Counted from the first letter of the stretch, positions 8,735-17,916 are shown. The stretch is 64,000 nucleotides of DNA from Phocoenobacter atlanticus (GCF_030764225.1 NZ_JASAXH010000009.1); one strand, 5' to 3'. The notes: generated from the sequence alone by a model not told the origin. Translations and numbers: made by a program.

Positions 8735-9571
8735 TTACATTATCACTGTTTTATTATTATGCACGAATACTCGATTATCTAGTACATATTCTAAAGCTTG
8801 TGTTAAAACACTTTTCTCAACATCTTTACCTGCTTTTTGCATCAATTCAGCCGTGTAACTATGATCGACATTAATCACATTTTGCATAATGATCGGACCT
8901 TGATCGAGTTCATTATTAATAAAATGTGCCGTCGCACCAATAATTTTCACCCCACGTTCATAGGCTTGCTGATAAGGTTTTGCGCCTATAAAAGCAGGTA
9001 GGAAAGAGTGATGAATATTGATAACTCTATTAGGATAGCGTTCTACAAATTGTGGATTTAACACTCTCATATATTTTGCCAGTACAATATAATCTGGAGA
9101 GTATTCATCAATTTTATCTGCAAGTTGTTTATCGTGTTGTTCACGAGTTAAATTAAGATGACTAATAAAATGAAAAGGAATATCAAAACGTTCTACGAGA
9201 TCTCGCAAAGTATCGTGATTGCCGATTACCGCAGCAATCTCCATATCTAAGCCTCCGTAATAATTTTTCATTAAGATATCACCTAAACAATGTGCTTCTT
9301 TTGTGACTAAAATAACAATTCGCTTTTTCTTCTTAGGAATTAATTGATAAAAACCGCCTTCAGGAAGACTATCTTTTAATTCTGTCAGAAAGTCGTCATC
9401 ATTAAAAATACCTTGTAATTCTGTCCGCATAAAAAAGTATTTTTCATTATTATCTACAAATTCATTATTTTTTATAATATTGAATTGGTATTTATAGCAA
9501 ATATTGGTAATTTTAGAGACTAATCCTTTTGCATCAGGACATTCTGTTAATAAAATCTTATTTTCAATCAT
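8735..9571 (-). CDS. purU: Formyltetrahydrofolate deformylase
   Basis: PurU hydrolyses 10-formyl-THF to formate and THF, supplying formate to PurT and balancing the one-carbon pool. The 278 residues show an N-terminal ACT-like regulatory domain (about 1-85) and a formyltransferase-fold catalytic domain. The latter has NIHHSFLPAFIGAKPY near 184-199 and GATAHFINNELDQGPI near 212-227; these supply the Asn, His and Asp residues of the hydrolase/transferase family. Length is standard. It is a single gene with its own terminator shared with the convergent yhcH-like gene. Confidence 0.96.
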   Translation of the reverse strand: MIENKILLTECPDAKGLVSKITNICYKYQFNIIKNNEFVDNNEKYFFMRTELQGIFNDDDFLTELKDSLPEGGFYQLIPKKKKRIVILVTKEAHCLGDILMKNYYGGLDMEIAAVIGNHDTLRDLVERFDIPFHFISHLNLTREQHDKQLADKIDEYSPDYIVLAKYMRVLNPQFVERYPNRVINIHHSFLPAFIGAKPYQQAYERGVKIIGATAHFINNELDQGPIIMQNVINVDHSYTAELMQKAGKDVEKSVLTQALEYVLDNRVFVHNNKTVIM

Positions 9572-9600
9572 TATTAATTTCCAAGGTTATAGAATAGAAA

Positions 9601-9631
9601 AGCCTATTAATTTAAGGGGGTAATAGGCTTA
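9601..9631 (-). terminator. Intrinsic terminator of hns-like gene
   Basis: AAGCCTATTA and TAATAGGCTT pair around an 11-base loop. On the minus strand the stem is followed by a T-rich run, just past the stop of the H-NS gene. Confidence 0.85.
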
Positions 9632-9648
9632 CAAAAATAGACAAAATA

Positions 9649-10056
9649 TTAAATTTTAAATTCAGAAAGTGATTGTCCTTTATCTAAGGCTTTTTGAATT
9701 ATTTTGGGTGTACGACCTTGTCCAGTCCATTTTTTTTCATTTCCGTTTTCATCAATATATTTATATTTAGCAGGACGAAGTTTTGTGGTTTTACGTTGTT
9801 TATTTTTTATTGTTGGTTGTAAAGCGGTAACTAAATCTTCAGGATTGATACCGTCTTGTTCTAACATCTGTTTGTATTTATTTAAATTCTCAAGATATTT
9901 TTGATGTTTAGCTTCTTGCTTTGCTACTTCTTCTTTCTTTTCTTCAATGACTTGAGTTAATTTTTGTAATAGTAATTCAAGTTGAGATAACGAAGTTTCA
10001 CGAGCAATTGCACGTAATGTTCTTATATTAGAAAAATTTTTAAATTTATTTGACAC
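9649..10056 (-). CDS. hns: H-NS family nucleoid protein
   Basis: The 135-residue protein has an N-terminal oligomerisation region that is strongly coiled coil (about residues 15-70, rich in Glu, Lys and Leu). A basic linker (KNKQRKTTKLRP) follows, then a C-terminal DNA-binding domain ending with KKWTGQGRTPKIIQKAL. GQGRTP is the AT-hook-like loop of H-NS that enters the minor groove of AT-rich DNA. H-NS silences horizontally acquired AT-rich DNA, which matters here because a strongly AT-rich island lies 3 kb away. It has its own terminator and about 235 bases of upstream DNA with AT-rich promoter-like sequence. Confidence 0.92.
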   Translation of the reverse strand: MSNKFKNFSNIRTLRAIARETSLSQLELLLQKLTQVIEEKKEEVAKQEAKHQKYLENLNKYKQMLEQDGINPEDLVTALQPTIKNKQRKTTKLRPAKYKYIDENGNEKKWTGQGRTPKIIQKALDKGQSLSEFKI

Positions 10057-10291
10057 AATAATACTCCATAGATATAAAATAATTATACTTTTCTTTATAT
10101 TAATGAAATTTTAAAAGATCGCAAATAATAATTATCAATTTTGCTATTTTTAGAATTGTAAATTTTTATTAAAATCATACCGCTATAATCATACTATAAT
10201 ACAGCTAGTTATTTACTCTTTTCTCAATGCGAAATTGCCGAATATAAGGTATAATCTCTCACAGATTTTTAAACTAAATTAAGAGATTTCA

Positions 10292-13087
10292 ATGACAACA
10301 ATCGCAAAAAATCCGTTCGTTTTAGTGGACGGTTCATCTTATCTTTATCGTGCATTTCACGCCTTTCCACCGTTAACCAACAAAGACGGTCAGCCAACAG
10401 GGGCGATGTATGGCGTGTTGAATATGTTAAAAAGTTTAATCGCACAGGTTGAACCAAGCCATATTGCGGTAGTGTTTGACGCTAAGGGTAAGACATTTCG
10501 TGATGAACTTTTTGAGCAATATAAAGCGCATCGTCCACCAATGCCTGATGATTTACGCACTCAAATTGAACCACTTCACACTATTATCAAAGCATTGGGC
10601 ATTCCGTTGATTTCTGTTGAAGGCGTGGAAGCTGATGATGTGATCGGCACACTTGCTCTACAAGCCTCAAAAGAGGGTAAAGATGTGTTGATCAGTACGG
10701 GCGATAAGGATATGGCACAGTTAGTTGATGATCATATTATGTTGATTAACACAATGAATAATACCTTGTTGGATCGTGATGGCGTGGTTGAGAAATACGG
10801 TATTCCACCTGAACTGATTATCGATTATCTTGCATTGCGTGGCGATGCGTCAGACGGTATTCCGGGCGTAAAAGGTGTGGGTGAGAAAACCGCATTAGGT
10901 TTATTACAAGGCATAGGCTCGCTGAAAGAAATTTATCAAAATTTAGATAAAATCGCTGAATTAGGCTTTCGTGGTGCAAAAACCTTAGCACCAAAAATGG
11001 AGGCTGAAAAAGAAATGGCAGAGCTTTCTTATACCCTTGCGACCATTAAAACTGATGTGGAACTTGATGTAACCCACGATCAACTGGTTACTGAACCACA
11101 AAATCAATCTTTATTAGTTGAGTTATTTGAACGTTATCAATTCAAACGTTGGTTAAGTGAAGTGCAAGGCAATGCCAATCCTGTTACTCAACAACAAAAA
11201 GAAAATGTACCAAATGATTATCAAATAACGTCAAACCAAGCGGTTACATCAGAGAAAAAATTTGCAAAAATTGAAATAAATCGCACCGCTTATCAGCAAG
11301 TGGATAGTGAAGAATTATTACAACAATGGCTTGAAAAACTACAAAAAGTGAGCGTGTTTGCGGTCGATACTGAAACCGATAGCCTTGATGTAATGACAGC
11401 AAATTTAGTGGGAATTTCATTTGGTTTAGAAAATGGCGAAGCCTGTTATATTCCACTCGATCACAATTATTTAGGTGTGCCACAACAGTTGGATAAAAAG
11501 CAAGTTTTAGCCCAATTAAAACCGATTTTAGAAAATCCAGCAATTCTAAAAATAGGGCAAAATATTAAATATGACTTAACCATTTTTGCTCAAAATAACA
11601 TTGAATTACAGGGTGTTGCCTTTGATACAATGCTAGAATCTTACACCCTAAACAGCACAGGGCGACACAATATGGACGCATTGGCGGATCGTTATTTAGG
11701 GCATAAAACCATTAGTTTTGAAGAAATCGCAGGCAAAGGTAAAAATCAACTTACTTTTGATAAAATCGAACTTGAACAAGCCACGCAATATGCTGCCGAA
11801 GATGCGGATATTACAATGAAATTACATCAAGTGTTATCCGCTGAATTGCAAAAAACGTCTGAATTAGTGAAATTATTTAATGAAGTAGAAATGCCGTTGG
11901 TTAATGTGCTTTCACGCATTGAGCGTAACGGCGTGTTGGTTGATGATCATCTTTTATTAGAGCAATCAAGTGAAATTTCAGCACGTTTGATAGAGTTAGA
12001 AGAACAAGTACATAACGAAGCAGGTGAAGTATTTAACCTTGCGTCAACCAAGCAGTTGCAAGAGATTTTATTTAATAAATTAAACTTACCAGTTATCAAA
12101 AAAACGCCAAAAGGTGCGCCATCAACCAATGAAGAAGTATTAGAAACCCTAGCAAATATGGGGCATAACGTACCAAAATTGATTATTGAACATCGTGGTT
12201 TAAGCAAATTAAAATCAACTTATACCGACAAATTGCCACAAATGATCAACCCAACAACAGGACGTATTCATACTTCGTATCATCAAGCGGTCACTGCAAC
12301 AGGACGCCTTTCATCAAGCGATCCAAACTTACAAAATATCCCAATTAGAAACGAAGAGGGCAGACGTATTCGTAAAGCTTTCATCGCTCGCGAGGGGTAT
12401 GTGATTTTAGCCGCCGACTATTCACAAGTTGAATTAAGAATTATGGCACACTTATCGAACGATCAAGGAATGATTACCGCATTCGCAGAGGGCAAAGATA
12501 TTCACAAAGCCACCGCAAGTGAGATTTTTGGCGTACCACTTGATGACATCACAGGCGAACAACGTCGCAGTGCCAAAGCGATTAACTTCGGCTTAATTTA
12601 TGGAATGTCTGCTTTTGGGTTGTCAAATCAACTTGGTATTTCACGAGGTGACGCTCAACAATATATGGATCTCTATTTCAAACGCTATCCAAATGTCCAA
12701 CAATTTATGTTAGACATTAAACAAAAAGCAGCAGAACAGGGCTATGTTGAAACCTTGTTAGGTCGCCGTTTATATTTACCTGAAATTCAATCAAGCAACC
12801 AAATGCGTAAAAAAGCCGCCGAACGTGTCGCTATCAACGCCCCAATGCAAGGTACAGCGGCAGATATTATCAAAATTGCAATGATTAGCATTGATAAACA
12901 AATCCGTGATTGCGATGATATTCTAATGATTATGCAAGTCCACGATGAATTGGTGTTTGAAGTCAAAGCCGATAGAGTAGAGCATTATAGCAAGCTCATT
13001 AAAGCAGAAATGGAAAAAGCCTTTGAGTTGAAAGTTCCGTTGATTGCTGATGTTGGAGTTGGGGGAAATTGGGATGAGGCGCATTAA
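10292..13087 (+). CDS. polA: DNA polymerase I
   Basis: The 931-residue enzyme fills gaps and removes primers. Three domains are visible: a 5'-3' nuclease (about 1-290, with ISTGDKDMAQLVDD and GDASDGIPGVKGVGEKTA), a 3'-5' proofreading domain (about 330-520) starting FAVDTETDSLD so its metal-binding Asp and Glu are intact, and the polymerase. The polymerase has motif A AADYSQVELR (Asp709), motif B RRSAKAINFGLIYG and motif C VHDELVFEV (Asp885). Length matches the Haemophilus and Escherichia enzymes (928-930). Codon use and GC are clearly higher than in the island immediately downstream. It is monocistronic. Confidence 0.98.
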   Translation: MTTIAKNPFVLVDGSSYLYRAFHAFPPLTNKDGQPTGAMYGVLNMLKSLIAQVEPSHIAVVFDAKGKTFRDELFEQYKAHRPPMPDDLRTQIEPLHTIIKALGIPLISVEGVEADDVIGTLALQASKEGKDVLISTGDKDMAQLVDDHIMLINTMNNTLLDRDGVVEKYGIPPELIIDYLALRGDASDGIPGVKGVGEKTALGLLQGIGSLKEIYQNLDKIAELGFRGAKTLAPKMEAEKEMAELSYTLATIKTDVELDVTHDQLVTEPQNQSLLVELFERYQFKRWLSEVQGNANPVTQQQKENVPNDYQITSNQAVTSEKKFAKIEINRTAYQQVDSEELLQQWLEKLQKVSVFAVDTETDSLDVMTANLVGISFGLENGEACYIPLDHNYLGVPQQLDKKQVLAQLKPILENPAILKIGQNIKYDLTIFAQNNIELQGVAFDTMLESYTLNSTGRHNMDALADRYLGHKTISFEEIAGKGKNQLTFDKIELEQATQYAAEDADITMKLHQVLSAELQKTSELVKLFNEVEMPLVNVLSRIERNGVLVDDHLLLEQSSEISARLIELEEQVHNEAGEVFNLASTKQLQEILFNKLNLPVIKKTPKGAPSTNEEVLETLANMGHNVPKLIIEHRGLSKLKSTYTDKLPQMINPTTGRIHTSYHQAVTATGRLSSSDPNLQNIPIRNEEGRRIRKAFIAREGYVILAADYSQVELRIMAHLSNDQGMITAFAEGKDIHKATASEIFGVPLDDITGEQRRSAKAINFGLIYGMSAFGLSNQLGISRGDAQQYMDLYFKRYPNVQQFMLDIKQKAAEQGYVETLLGRRLYLPEIQSSNQMRKKAAERVAINAPMQGTAADIIKIAMISIDKQIRDCDDILMIMQVHDELVFEVKADRVEHYSKLIKAEMEKAFELKVPLIADVGVGGNWDEAH

Positions 13088-13160
13088 AATAATTAAAAAT
13101 GGTTGAATTTACATAAAATAATCATATATTGTAAATATAGTATTCTTTTGGAGGTGTTTT

Positions 13161-13793
13161 ATGGAAAAAGAAATTGTTATTTTGGCTAAATCAATTAAAC
13201 ATAATGGATATTGTGTAGCAGGTAAGTATTTTAGTACTAAGCAATGGGTACGTCTTGTTTCTAATTCAGGTGGAGGGCAATTATCTTTTGAACAAGTTCA
13301 ATATGAAAATATCTATGGTAGATTTGAGGTTAAACCATTACAAAGAATGAAAATAGGATTAGTTAAAGAAGTTTCTTTAATTAATCAGCCTGAAAATTGG
13401 TTGATAGATAATCGATTATGGGTTCAAAATTATCGTATAGAAAAATCTGAATTATATAATTATCTTGATAAGCCAGAAGATCTTTGGGGCGATTCTCATA
13501 AGGTAAATTATAATAGTATTGAAAGTAGAAACATTTTAATAGAACAGTCACTTTATCTTGTAAAAGCTCATAATTTAAATTTATATATAACAGAAGATCA
13601 AAAGCGAAGAGCTAAATTTTGTTATAATAATATAAATTATGACTTACCAGTAACAGATCCGGAGTTTGATAATATTTTTAATGATAAAAATATTATAAAT
13701 AATGCTATCTTGTGCATTAGTCTTGGAGAGGAGTTCAATGGTTATTGTTATAAAATAGTAGCTACAATATTTGAATGTGAAGAGGAAGGATAA
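13161..13793 (+). CDS. Dual-OB-like domain protein, first gene of island module
   Basis: The 210-residue protein opens EKEIVILAKSIKHNGYCVAG, continues GKYFSTKQWVRLVSN, and later has YLVKAHNLNLYI and an all-beta C-terminus (AILCISLGEEFNGYCYKIVA). This arrangement resembles the dual-OB (DuOB) family that occurs with DUF488 and DUF4326 proteins; I recall it and did not search it. OB folds commonly bind nucleic acid or nucleotides. The gene is AT-rich compared with polA just upstream. It has a good AGGAGG-like ribosome site (TTGGAGGTG) and is followed after two bases by a DUF488 gene. It looks like the first gene of a four-gene operon. Confidence 0.55.
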   Translation: MEKEIVILAKSIKHNGYCVAGKYFSTKQWVRLVSNSGGGQLSFEQVQYENIYGRFEVKPLQRMKIGLVKEVSLINQPENWLIDNRLWVQNYRIEKSELYNYLDKPEDLWGDSHKVNYNSIESRNILIEQSLYLVKAHNLNLYITEDQKRRAKFCYNNINYDLPVTDPEFDNIFNDKNIINNAILCISLGEEFNGYCYKIVATIFECEEEG

Positions 13794-13795
13794 AA

Positions 13796-14236
13796 TTGGA
13801 TATTTATACAATTGGTTTTACAAAAAAGAATGCAGAAACTTTTTTTGGTTTTATAAAATCTGCTAATATAAAAACTTTAATAGATGTTAGAATTAATAAC
13901 ATTTCTCAGTTAGCAGGTTTTGCCAAAAGAGATGATTTGAGATTTTTCCTTAAATCTCTCTGCAACGTAGATTATATTCATATGCCAGAATTAGCTCCTA
14001 CACAGGATTTATTGAACGCATATAAAAAAGGAAATATGAGTTGGGATATCTATGAAGATAAGTTTTTAAATTTAATGGCTCAAAGAAATATTGAAAGAGT
14101 AATTTCTTCTTCATTATTAGAGCAAGGTTGTCTTTTATGTAGTGAACATAAGCCTCATTTATGTCATAGAAGATTAATTATTGAATATCTAAATGAAAAT
14201 TCAAATTTAGATTTAAAAGTAAAACATTTATACTAA
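13796..14236 (+). CDS. DUF488 family protein
   Basis: The 146-residue protein carries YTIGFTKK at the N-terminus, TLIDVRINN near residue 27 and the cysteine/histidine signature CLLCSEHKPHLCHRRLI at 112-128, all typical of DUF488. The biochemical role of the family is not established; the conserved Cys and His suggest a catalytic or metal site. The start is a TTG, because no ATG is available. GAAGGA lies five bases upstream of it, two bases after the stop of the dual-OB-like gene, so it is translationally coupled. Its stop overlaps the ATG of the next gene by one base. Confidence 0.8.
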   Translation: MDIYTIGFTKKNAETFFGFIKSANIKTLIDVRINNISQLAGFAKRDDLRFFLKSLCNVDYIHMPELAPTQDLLNAYKKGNMSWDIYEDKFLNLMAQRNIERVISSSLLEQGCLLCSEHKPHLCHRRLIIEYLNENSNLDLKVKHLY

Positions 14237-14832
14237 TGAATTATATTCTTATTCTTTACCCTAAATTGTTTAATAGTTATAGTAAATTTTCTAGGAAAAT
14301 AGAAAAAATAATATCTAGATTAGATAATGTAAATTTTTTAACTCAATCAGATCCTAATAATTTTATTTATAATTTCTCGAAAGATAGAGATATTAAGGTA
14401 TTAAATTTTGATGATAATCAAGATTTAATAACACATGCCATTATATTTGATGATGGAGAGGAATTTTTGAATGAAACAGTTGGTCTAAAATCTATGCAGA
14501 TTCCATTAAGAGTAGTAAAAATTGCTATTACGAGAGTTATCAATATAAAAACAGATATTAGATTTCAAATTAGTACAAATAATCAAGACTATGAGTATAT
14601 AGGACGTGGTTCTTATTGGGGTAATCCATACTCTATGTATGAAAATGGTGATGATCGAGACGAAGTTATAAGAAAATTTAAATATGACTTTGATTATGAA
14701 AAATTTCCTAATAAAGATAAAGAAAAAGTATATTTACTAGCAGGAAAAAGATTAGGATGTTTTTGTAAGCCTCTTGCCTGCCATGGAGATATACTTGCAA
14801 ATTTTCTGAATTCTTGGGATGACGGAAAATAA
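14236..14832 (+). CDS. SLOG-like + DUF4326 protein
   Basis: The 198-residue protein has a clear DUF4326 domain at about 95-192. YIGRGSYWGNP lies at 121-131, RDEVIRKFKYD at 141-151 and LGCFCKPLACHGDILANFL at 173-191. The N-terminal 95 residues begin MNYILILYPKLFNSYSKF and contain ITHAIIFDDGEEFLNETVGL followed by IPLRVVKI. This pattern resembles a degenerate YspA/SLOG-type nucleotide-binding fold; that is inference. The Cys175-x-Cys177 ... Cys182-His183 cluster could hold metal or act in catalysis. It overlaps the DUF488 gene by one base and precedes the large fourth gene by 15 bases. Confidence 0.7.
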   Translation: MNYILILYPKLFNSYSKFSRKIEKIISRLDNVNFLTQSDPNNFIYNFSKDRDIKVLNFDDNQDLITHAIIFDDGEEFLNETVGLKSMQIPLRVVKIAITRVINIKTDIRFQISTNNQDYEYIGRGSYWGNPYSMYENGDDRDEVIRKFKYDFDYEKFPNKDKEKVYLLAGKRLGCFCKPLACHGDILANFLNSWDDGK

Positions 14833-14847
14833 ATCAATAATTTGATT

Positions 14848-16830
14848 ATGAAAAAATCTAATTTTGAAAGAATACAACCATTCTCTAAAAATCATTTTTC
14901 GTTAGGATATGAATTATCTAAGGTCGAGAGTGTTTTATATAAAGATATTCTTAAAGAGTATACTGATATTAATGATATTTTAGAACTTTATACAGTTAAG
15001 AAATATATTGATAATGAAGTCCATTTAAAAAAGTGGGCTCAAACCGATCTTATATTATTTAAGGAAAAAGTAGAACAATATGGAAATATAATAGGTAAAT
15101 TTATATCTACAATCAATAATGATAATATTATTGAATATATTGATAACTTAGAGTTTCAATATTCTAAATTATTTTGGGAGGTAATAAGTAATTTTAATTG
15201 CTTTAAAAAAATTTCAAAAGTAACTTTTAATAAAATTCTAGATTGTAAGCCACACAGCATAAGCTCTATTTTAAAAAATAAGAGATTAGTAGAGTATTAT
15301 AGTAATGAACTAAAATTTTTTTTGATTGACTATGAATATTCTGCTGAAATTATTCTATCAGTGTATGAAAAAGATAATTCATCTAATCTTTACTTACCGA
15401 AATCACTGACGTTATCAGATAAAGAACATATTATTTTAAAATATCTAAGCAATGAGAATTTTAATGTAATAAATTTAAATTATATTACTTTAATAAAGGA
15501 TATAAAAAATAATGATTTTTTAAAAATTTCTGATAAAACTAGGTTAATGGCAAAAAGATTATATGAAGAAAAAATAAAAGAATATCTTACTTTTAATCAA
15601 AGTATCAAAAGAGCAACATATGTTGGATTTTCTAAAGATATGGATACAATCAAAGATATTAAGATTGATGGAAATACTACATCATTTTTATATAATTTAG
15701 ATTTTATTATCAATAATAATGAGTCTTATGCTCTCTTTAAAAATTTCAAATATTTGTTTGAATATATTGATGAAAAAAATAGAATTACTTTGGTTAGTAA
15801 GCCAAATAAAATGAGTACTTTTGAGAGAATGATGGGCGAAACTTCAAAATATCATTATCAGAAGGGATTTACATTTGATTCTTTTGAGACCGTTTCTCTT
15901 TTGCAAATACGAGGTTATACAGAGATTTTAATAAAAAAATTAAATATATCTTTGGAAGAAATAATTCATAGAATTTTTACAAAAGTTTTTCAAGAGAGAT
16001 ATGATTTTTCTGCAAACACTAGTTTTAATATTCCTAGTACGGAGTCATATCTTGAAAAAATAAGAATATTAGCACCTGAATTTGAATCAATCTTAAAACA
16101 ATTTAAATTATTTGTAGAAGATAGTGATATTGATTTAGAACTTTTACAAATGTCATCTAAACCTGTCCATTTTTCTGAAATACCGAGTTTGAATCATTAT
16201 AAATATATTTATTTAAATAATGATAACCCTATATTAGAAAATATATTAACTTTATTTTTCTCAGATCAAACATTGTTGCCTTATGTTGAACCTTACAAAG
16301 ATAAAGGCTATAACTCTTTTTGGGATCTGATTATAAATGAAGATGTACTTTTTAATAGTTTTGAAGATTATTCAAAAAAGACATTAAATTTTCTTATAGA
16401 GCAAAATTTTATTTTTATAGATGATGATAATTTTATTAGATTTTTCAATCCTATTAGATTGCATCTTTTAAAAGATCTTTATGATAATGAAGTGGGAGCT
16501 TATTATCATTATCCAAAAGAATTTCAAGAAGAAGTAAAAATTATGGCTGATGAAGATCTTCTTTACTTTGAAGGCTCTTTATTATCAATTCCAGAACAAA
16601 AATATTTTAATTATTATCTAAATAAAAGTGAGTTTGTTAATGGACTAGATTTAAGAAATAGGTATGTACACGGTACACAAGCAAATGCAGATAAAGAAGA
16701 TGAACACGAAAGAGCTTATTTAACTTATTTAAAATTATTGATTTTAGCCTTACTTAAAATAGATGATGATTTAAATATTTTTTATCTTCGTAAGAAAAAA
16801 TTTAACTTTATAAATAAAAAAGATTATTAA
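14848..16830 (+). CDS. 660-residue protein with C-terminal HEPN-like motif, unknown
   Basis: I do not recognise the family. The protein is Asn/Ile/Lys-rich, probably mostly alpha-helical and soluble, with no signal peptide or convincing membrane segment. Near the C-terminus it has LRNRYVHGTQ, so residues 603-608 fit the R-x4-H signature of HEPN RNases, followed by a helix (LTYLKLLILALL). The ATG at 14848 is chosen over a TTG two codons earlier. GC content is about 22-28 percent by eye, well below polA. It is the last gene of the four-gene run and so is the probable effector. Alternatives are a structural or regulatory HEPN without nuclease activity. Confidence 0.6.
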   Translation: MKKSNFERIQPFSKNHFSLGYELSKVESVLYKDILKEYTDINDILELYTVKKYIDNEVHLKKWAQTDLILFKEKVEQYGNIIGKFISTINNDNIIEYIDNLEFQYSKLFWEVISNFNCFKKISKVTFNKILDCKPHSISSILKNKRLVEYYSNELKFFLIDYEYSAEIILSVYEKDNSSNLYLPKSLTLSDKEHIILKYLSNENFNVINLNYITLIKDIKNNDFLKISDKTRLMAKRLYEEKIKEYLTFNQSIKRATYVGFSKDMDTIKDIKIDGNTTSFLYNLDFIINNNESYALFKNFKYLFEYIDEKNRITLVSKPNKMSTFERMMGETSKYHYQKGFTFDSFETVSLLQIRGYTEILIKKLNISLEEIIHRIFTKVFQERYDFSANTSFNIPSTESYLEKIRILAPEFESILKQFKLFVEDSDIDLELLQMSSKPVHFSEIPSLNHYKYIYLNNDNPILENILTLFFSDQTLLPYVEPYKDKGYNSFWDLIINEDVLFNSFEDYSKKTLNFLIEQNFIFIDDDNFIRFFNPIRLHLLKDLYDNEVGAYYHYPKEFQEEVKIMADEDLLYFEGSLLSIPEQKYFNYYLNKSEFVNGLDLRNRYVHGTQANADKEDEHERAYLTYLKLLILALLKIDDDLNIFYLRKKKFNFINKKDY

Positions 16831-16832
16831 CC

Positions 16833-17239
16833 ATGACAAGAATAAACTTAATCCCCCCAAAAGAACTCTGCGATCAACACCTTCTCGCAGAGTTCCGAGA
16901 ACTGACTCGAATTCCTAATGCGGTTGCAAAAGGGAAATACAATTTAGTTGGAATGCCTGATGATTATAAGCTTGGAACAGGACACGTTCGTTTTTTCTTT
17001 AATAAATTGATGTTTCTTAAAAAAACGTTATCAAGATTTATATGAAGAATGTAAAGCAAGAGGGTTTAATGTGAAATATATTTGGTTAGATAACTTACCA
17101 GAAAATGGAGGTTTATGGCTAGATTATGCCGACTATGAATGCGATTGAAGTAAATAGGGCAAGAATTTTAGAAAGAATGCAGGCAAAACCAAGATTTACA
17201 TCTCGTATAGAAAAATTTAACACAGGAGAAACAAAATGA
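16833..17239 (+). pseudogene. Frameshifted copy of T4 endonuclease V-like pyrimidine-dimer glycosylase
   Basis: It begins MTRINLIPPKELCDQHLLAE and is highly similar to the intact copy at 17917. An extra base near 17012-17022 (ATGTTTCTT here against AGGTTCTT in the intact copy) shifts the frame, so the direct product stops at residue 70. A two-base loss near 17130-17140 restores the frame relation in the last third. The restored frame ends at 17239, overlapping the next ATG. Thr2 and Glu23 are still encoded, but the C-terminal half needed for DNA binding is lost. The damage looks recent because the rest of the copy is well conserved. Confidence 0.85.
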
Positions 17240-17616
17240 AGAAAAATCTATTTTTAGTCTTTACTATGGCACTAGGGATACAAGCTTGTGCTTATCAAAA
17301 TACAGATAGTAATACATCTATAAATTTTGATGTTAATTCATCTGGTAAAAGCCTCATTTTAGTGGCAGAAAATCATCTTATGTTACCCTTTAAGGGGAAT
17401 ACTTATATGATGGATACTTATATTGTACCATTTGAGAATCCTTATTATATAAGAGTGTTAAAAAAGGGTAAGGCTTCAATAACCAAAAAAGAAGCAGTAG
17501 AAGTATCTAAATACTACATTAAACCAAGAGGTTGTACTCAACCAATAAAACGAATGCCAGATTTAGATAAGTATAATACTGATAAAACAAAGTGGTTAAT
17601 TGGAATTTCTTGTTAG
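17236..17616 (+). CDS. Small putative lipoprotein, unknown
   Basis: The 126-residue product has a basic N-terminus, a hydrophobic core and a plausible lipobox ending in IQAC at residues 15-18 (Gln at -2 is unusual). The mature part has a beta-rich, basic segment, then a C-terminal CTQPIKRMPDLDKYN region and a final Cys. The start overlaps the end of the broken DenV copy, with GGAGAA just upstream. A fragment of the start of a second copy lies at 18358 after the intact denV gene, so the lipoprotein and denV once formed a duplicated pair. Function is unknown. Confidence 0.55.
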   Translation: MKKNLFLVFTMALGIQACAYQNTDSNTSINFDVNSSGKSLILVAENHLMLPFKGNTYMMDTYIVPFENPYYIRVLKKGKASITKKEAVEVSKYYIKPRGCTQPIKRMPDLDKYNTDKTKWLIGISC

Positions 17617-17709
17617 TTAATGTAGGAAAGTATTACTTTGATAATTGAACATTAAGAAAAAGTATTTTAAATGGCACGACGATTTTTATAAAAAGAGTTT
17701 CTAAAAAAT

Positions 17710-17901
17710 GTGAGATTAATGTTGGATCTTAATTCAGATCATAAATATATATCAGATTGGGTACTGGAAGCTTATAATCTCTCAATAGAATGGCGAGATG
17801 AAGTTAATGATTTTGCTATGGATTTAATATACCTTACTGAAGAGGGTTTTGAAATGACAGATGGTGAAATTAGAGAAAAACTTAATAAACTAGAAAAATA
17901 A
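17710..17901 (+). CDS. Small acidic protein, unknown
   Basis: The 63-residue acidic product has two predicted helices (residues 12-28 and 31-60). The start is a GTG (17710); a later in-frame ATG at 17719 is also possible. There is no strong ribosome site for either. It sits 15 bases before the intact denV-like gene and lies inside the stretch between the two denV copies. I recognise no family. It may be a remnant, but the frame is intact and its codon use resembles its neighbours. Confidence 0.35.
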   Translation: MRLMLDLNSDHKYISDWVLEAYNLSIEWRDEVNDFAMDLIYLTEEGFEMTDGEIREKLNKLEK

Positions 17902-17916
17902 TTAAGGTTATTGGCT

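Noticed and set aside
8686..8874. Small open frame over the yhcH-purU gap
   Set aside because: It overlaps the hairpin terminator and the 3' end of purU and has no ribosome site.
11244..12207. Two minus-strand frames inside polA
   Set aside because: They have no ribosome site and lie within a well conserved polymerase gene.
13161..13793. Toxin-antitoxin pair in the first island genes
   Set aside because: The first two proteins are too large and carry DUF488-type and dual-OB-like features; no typical antitoxin DNA-binding motif is seen.
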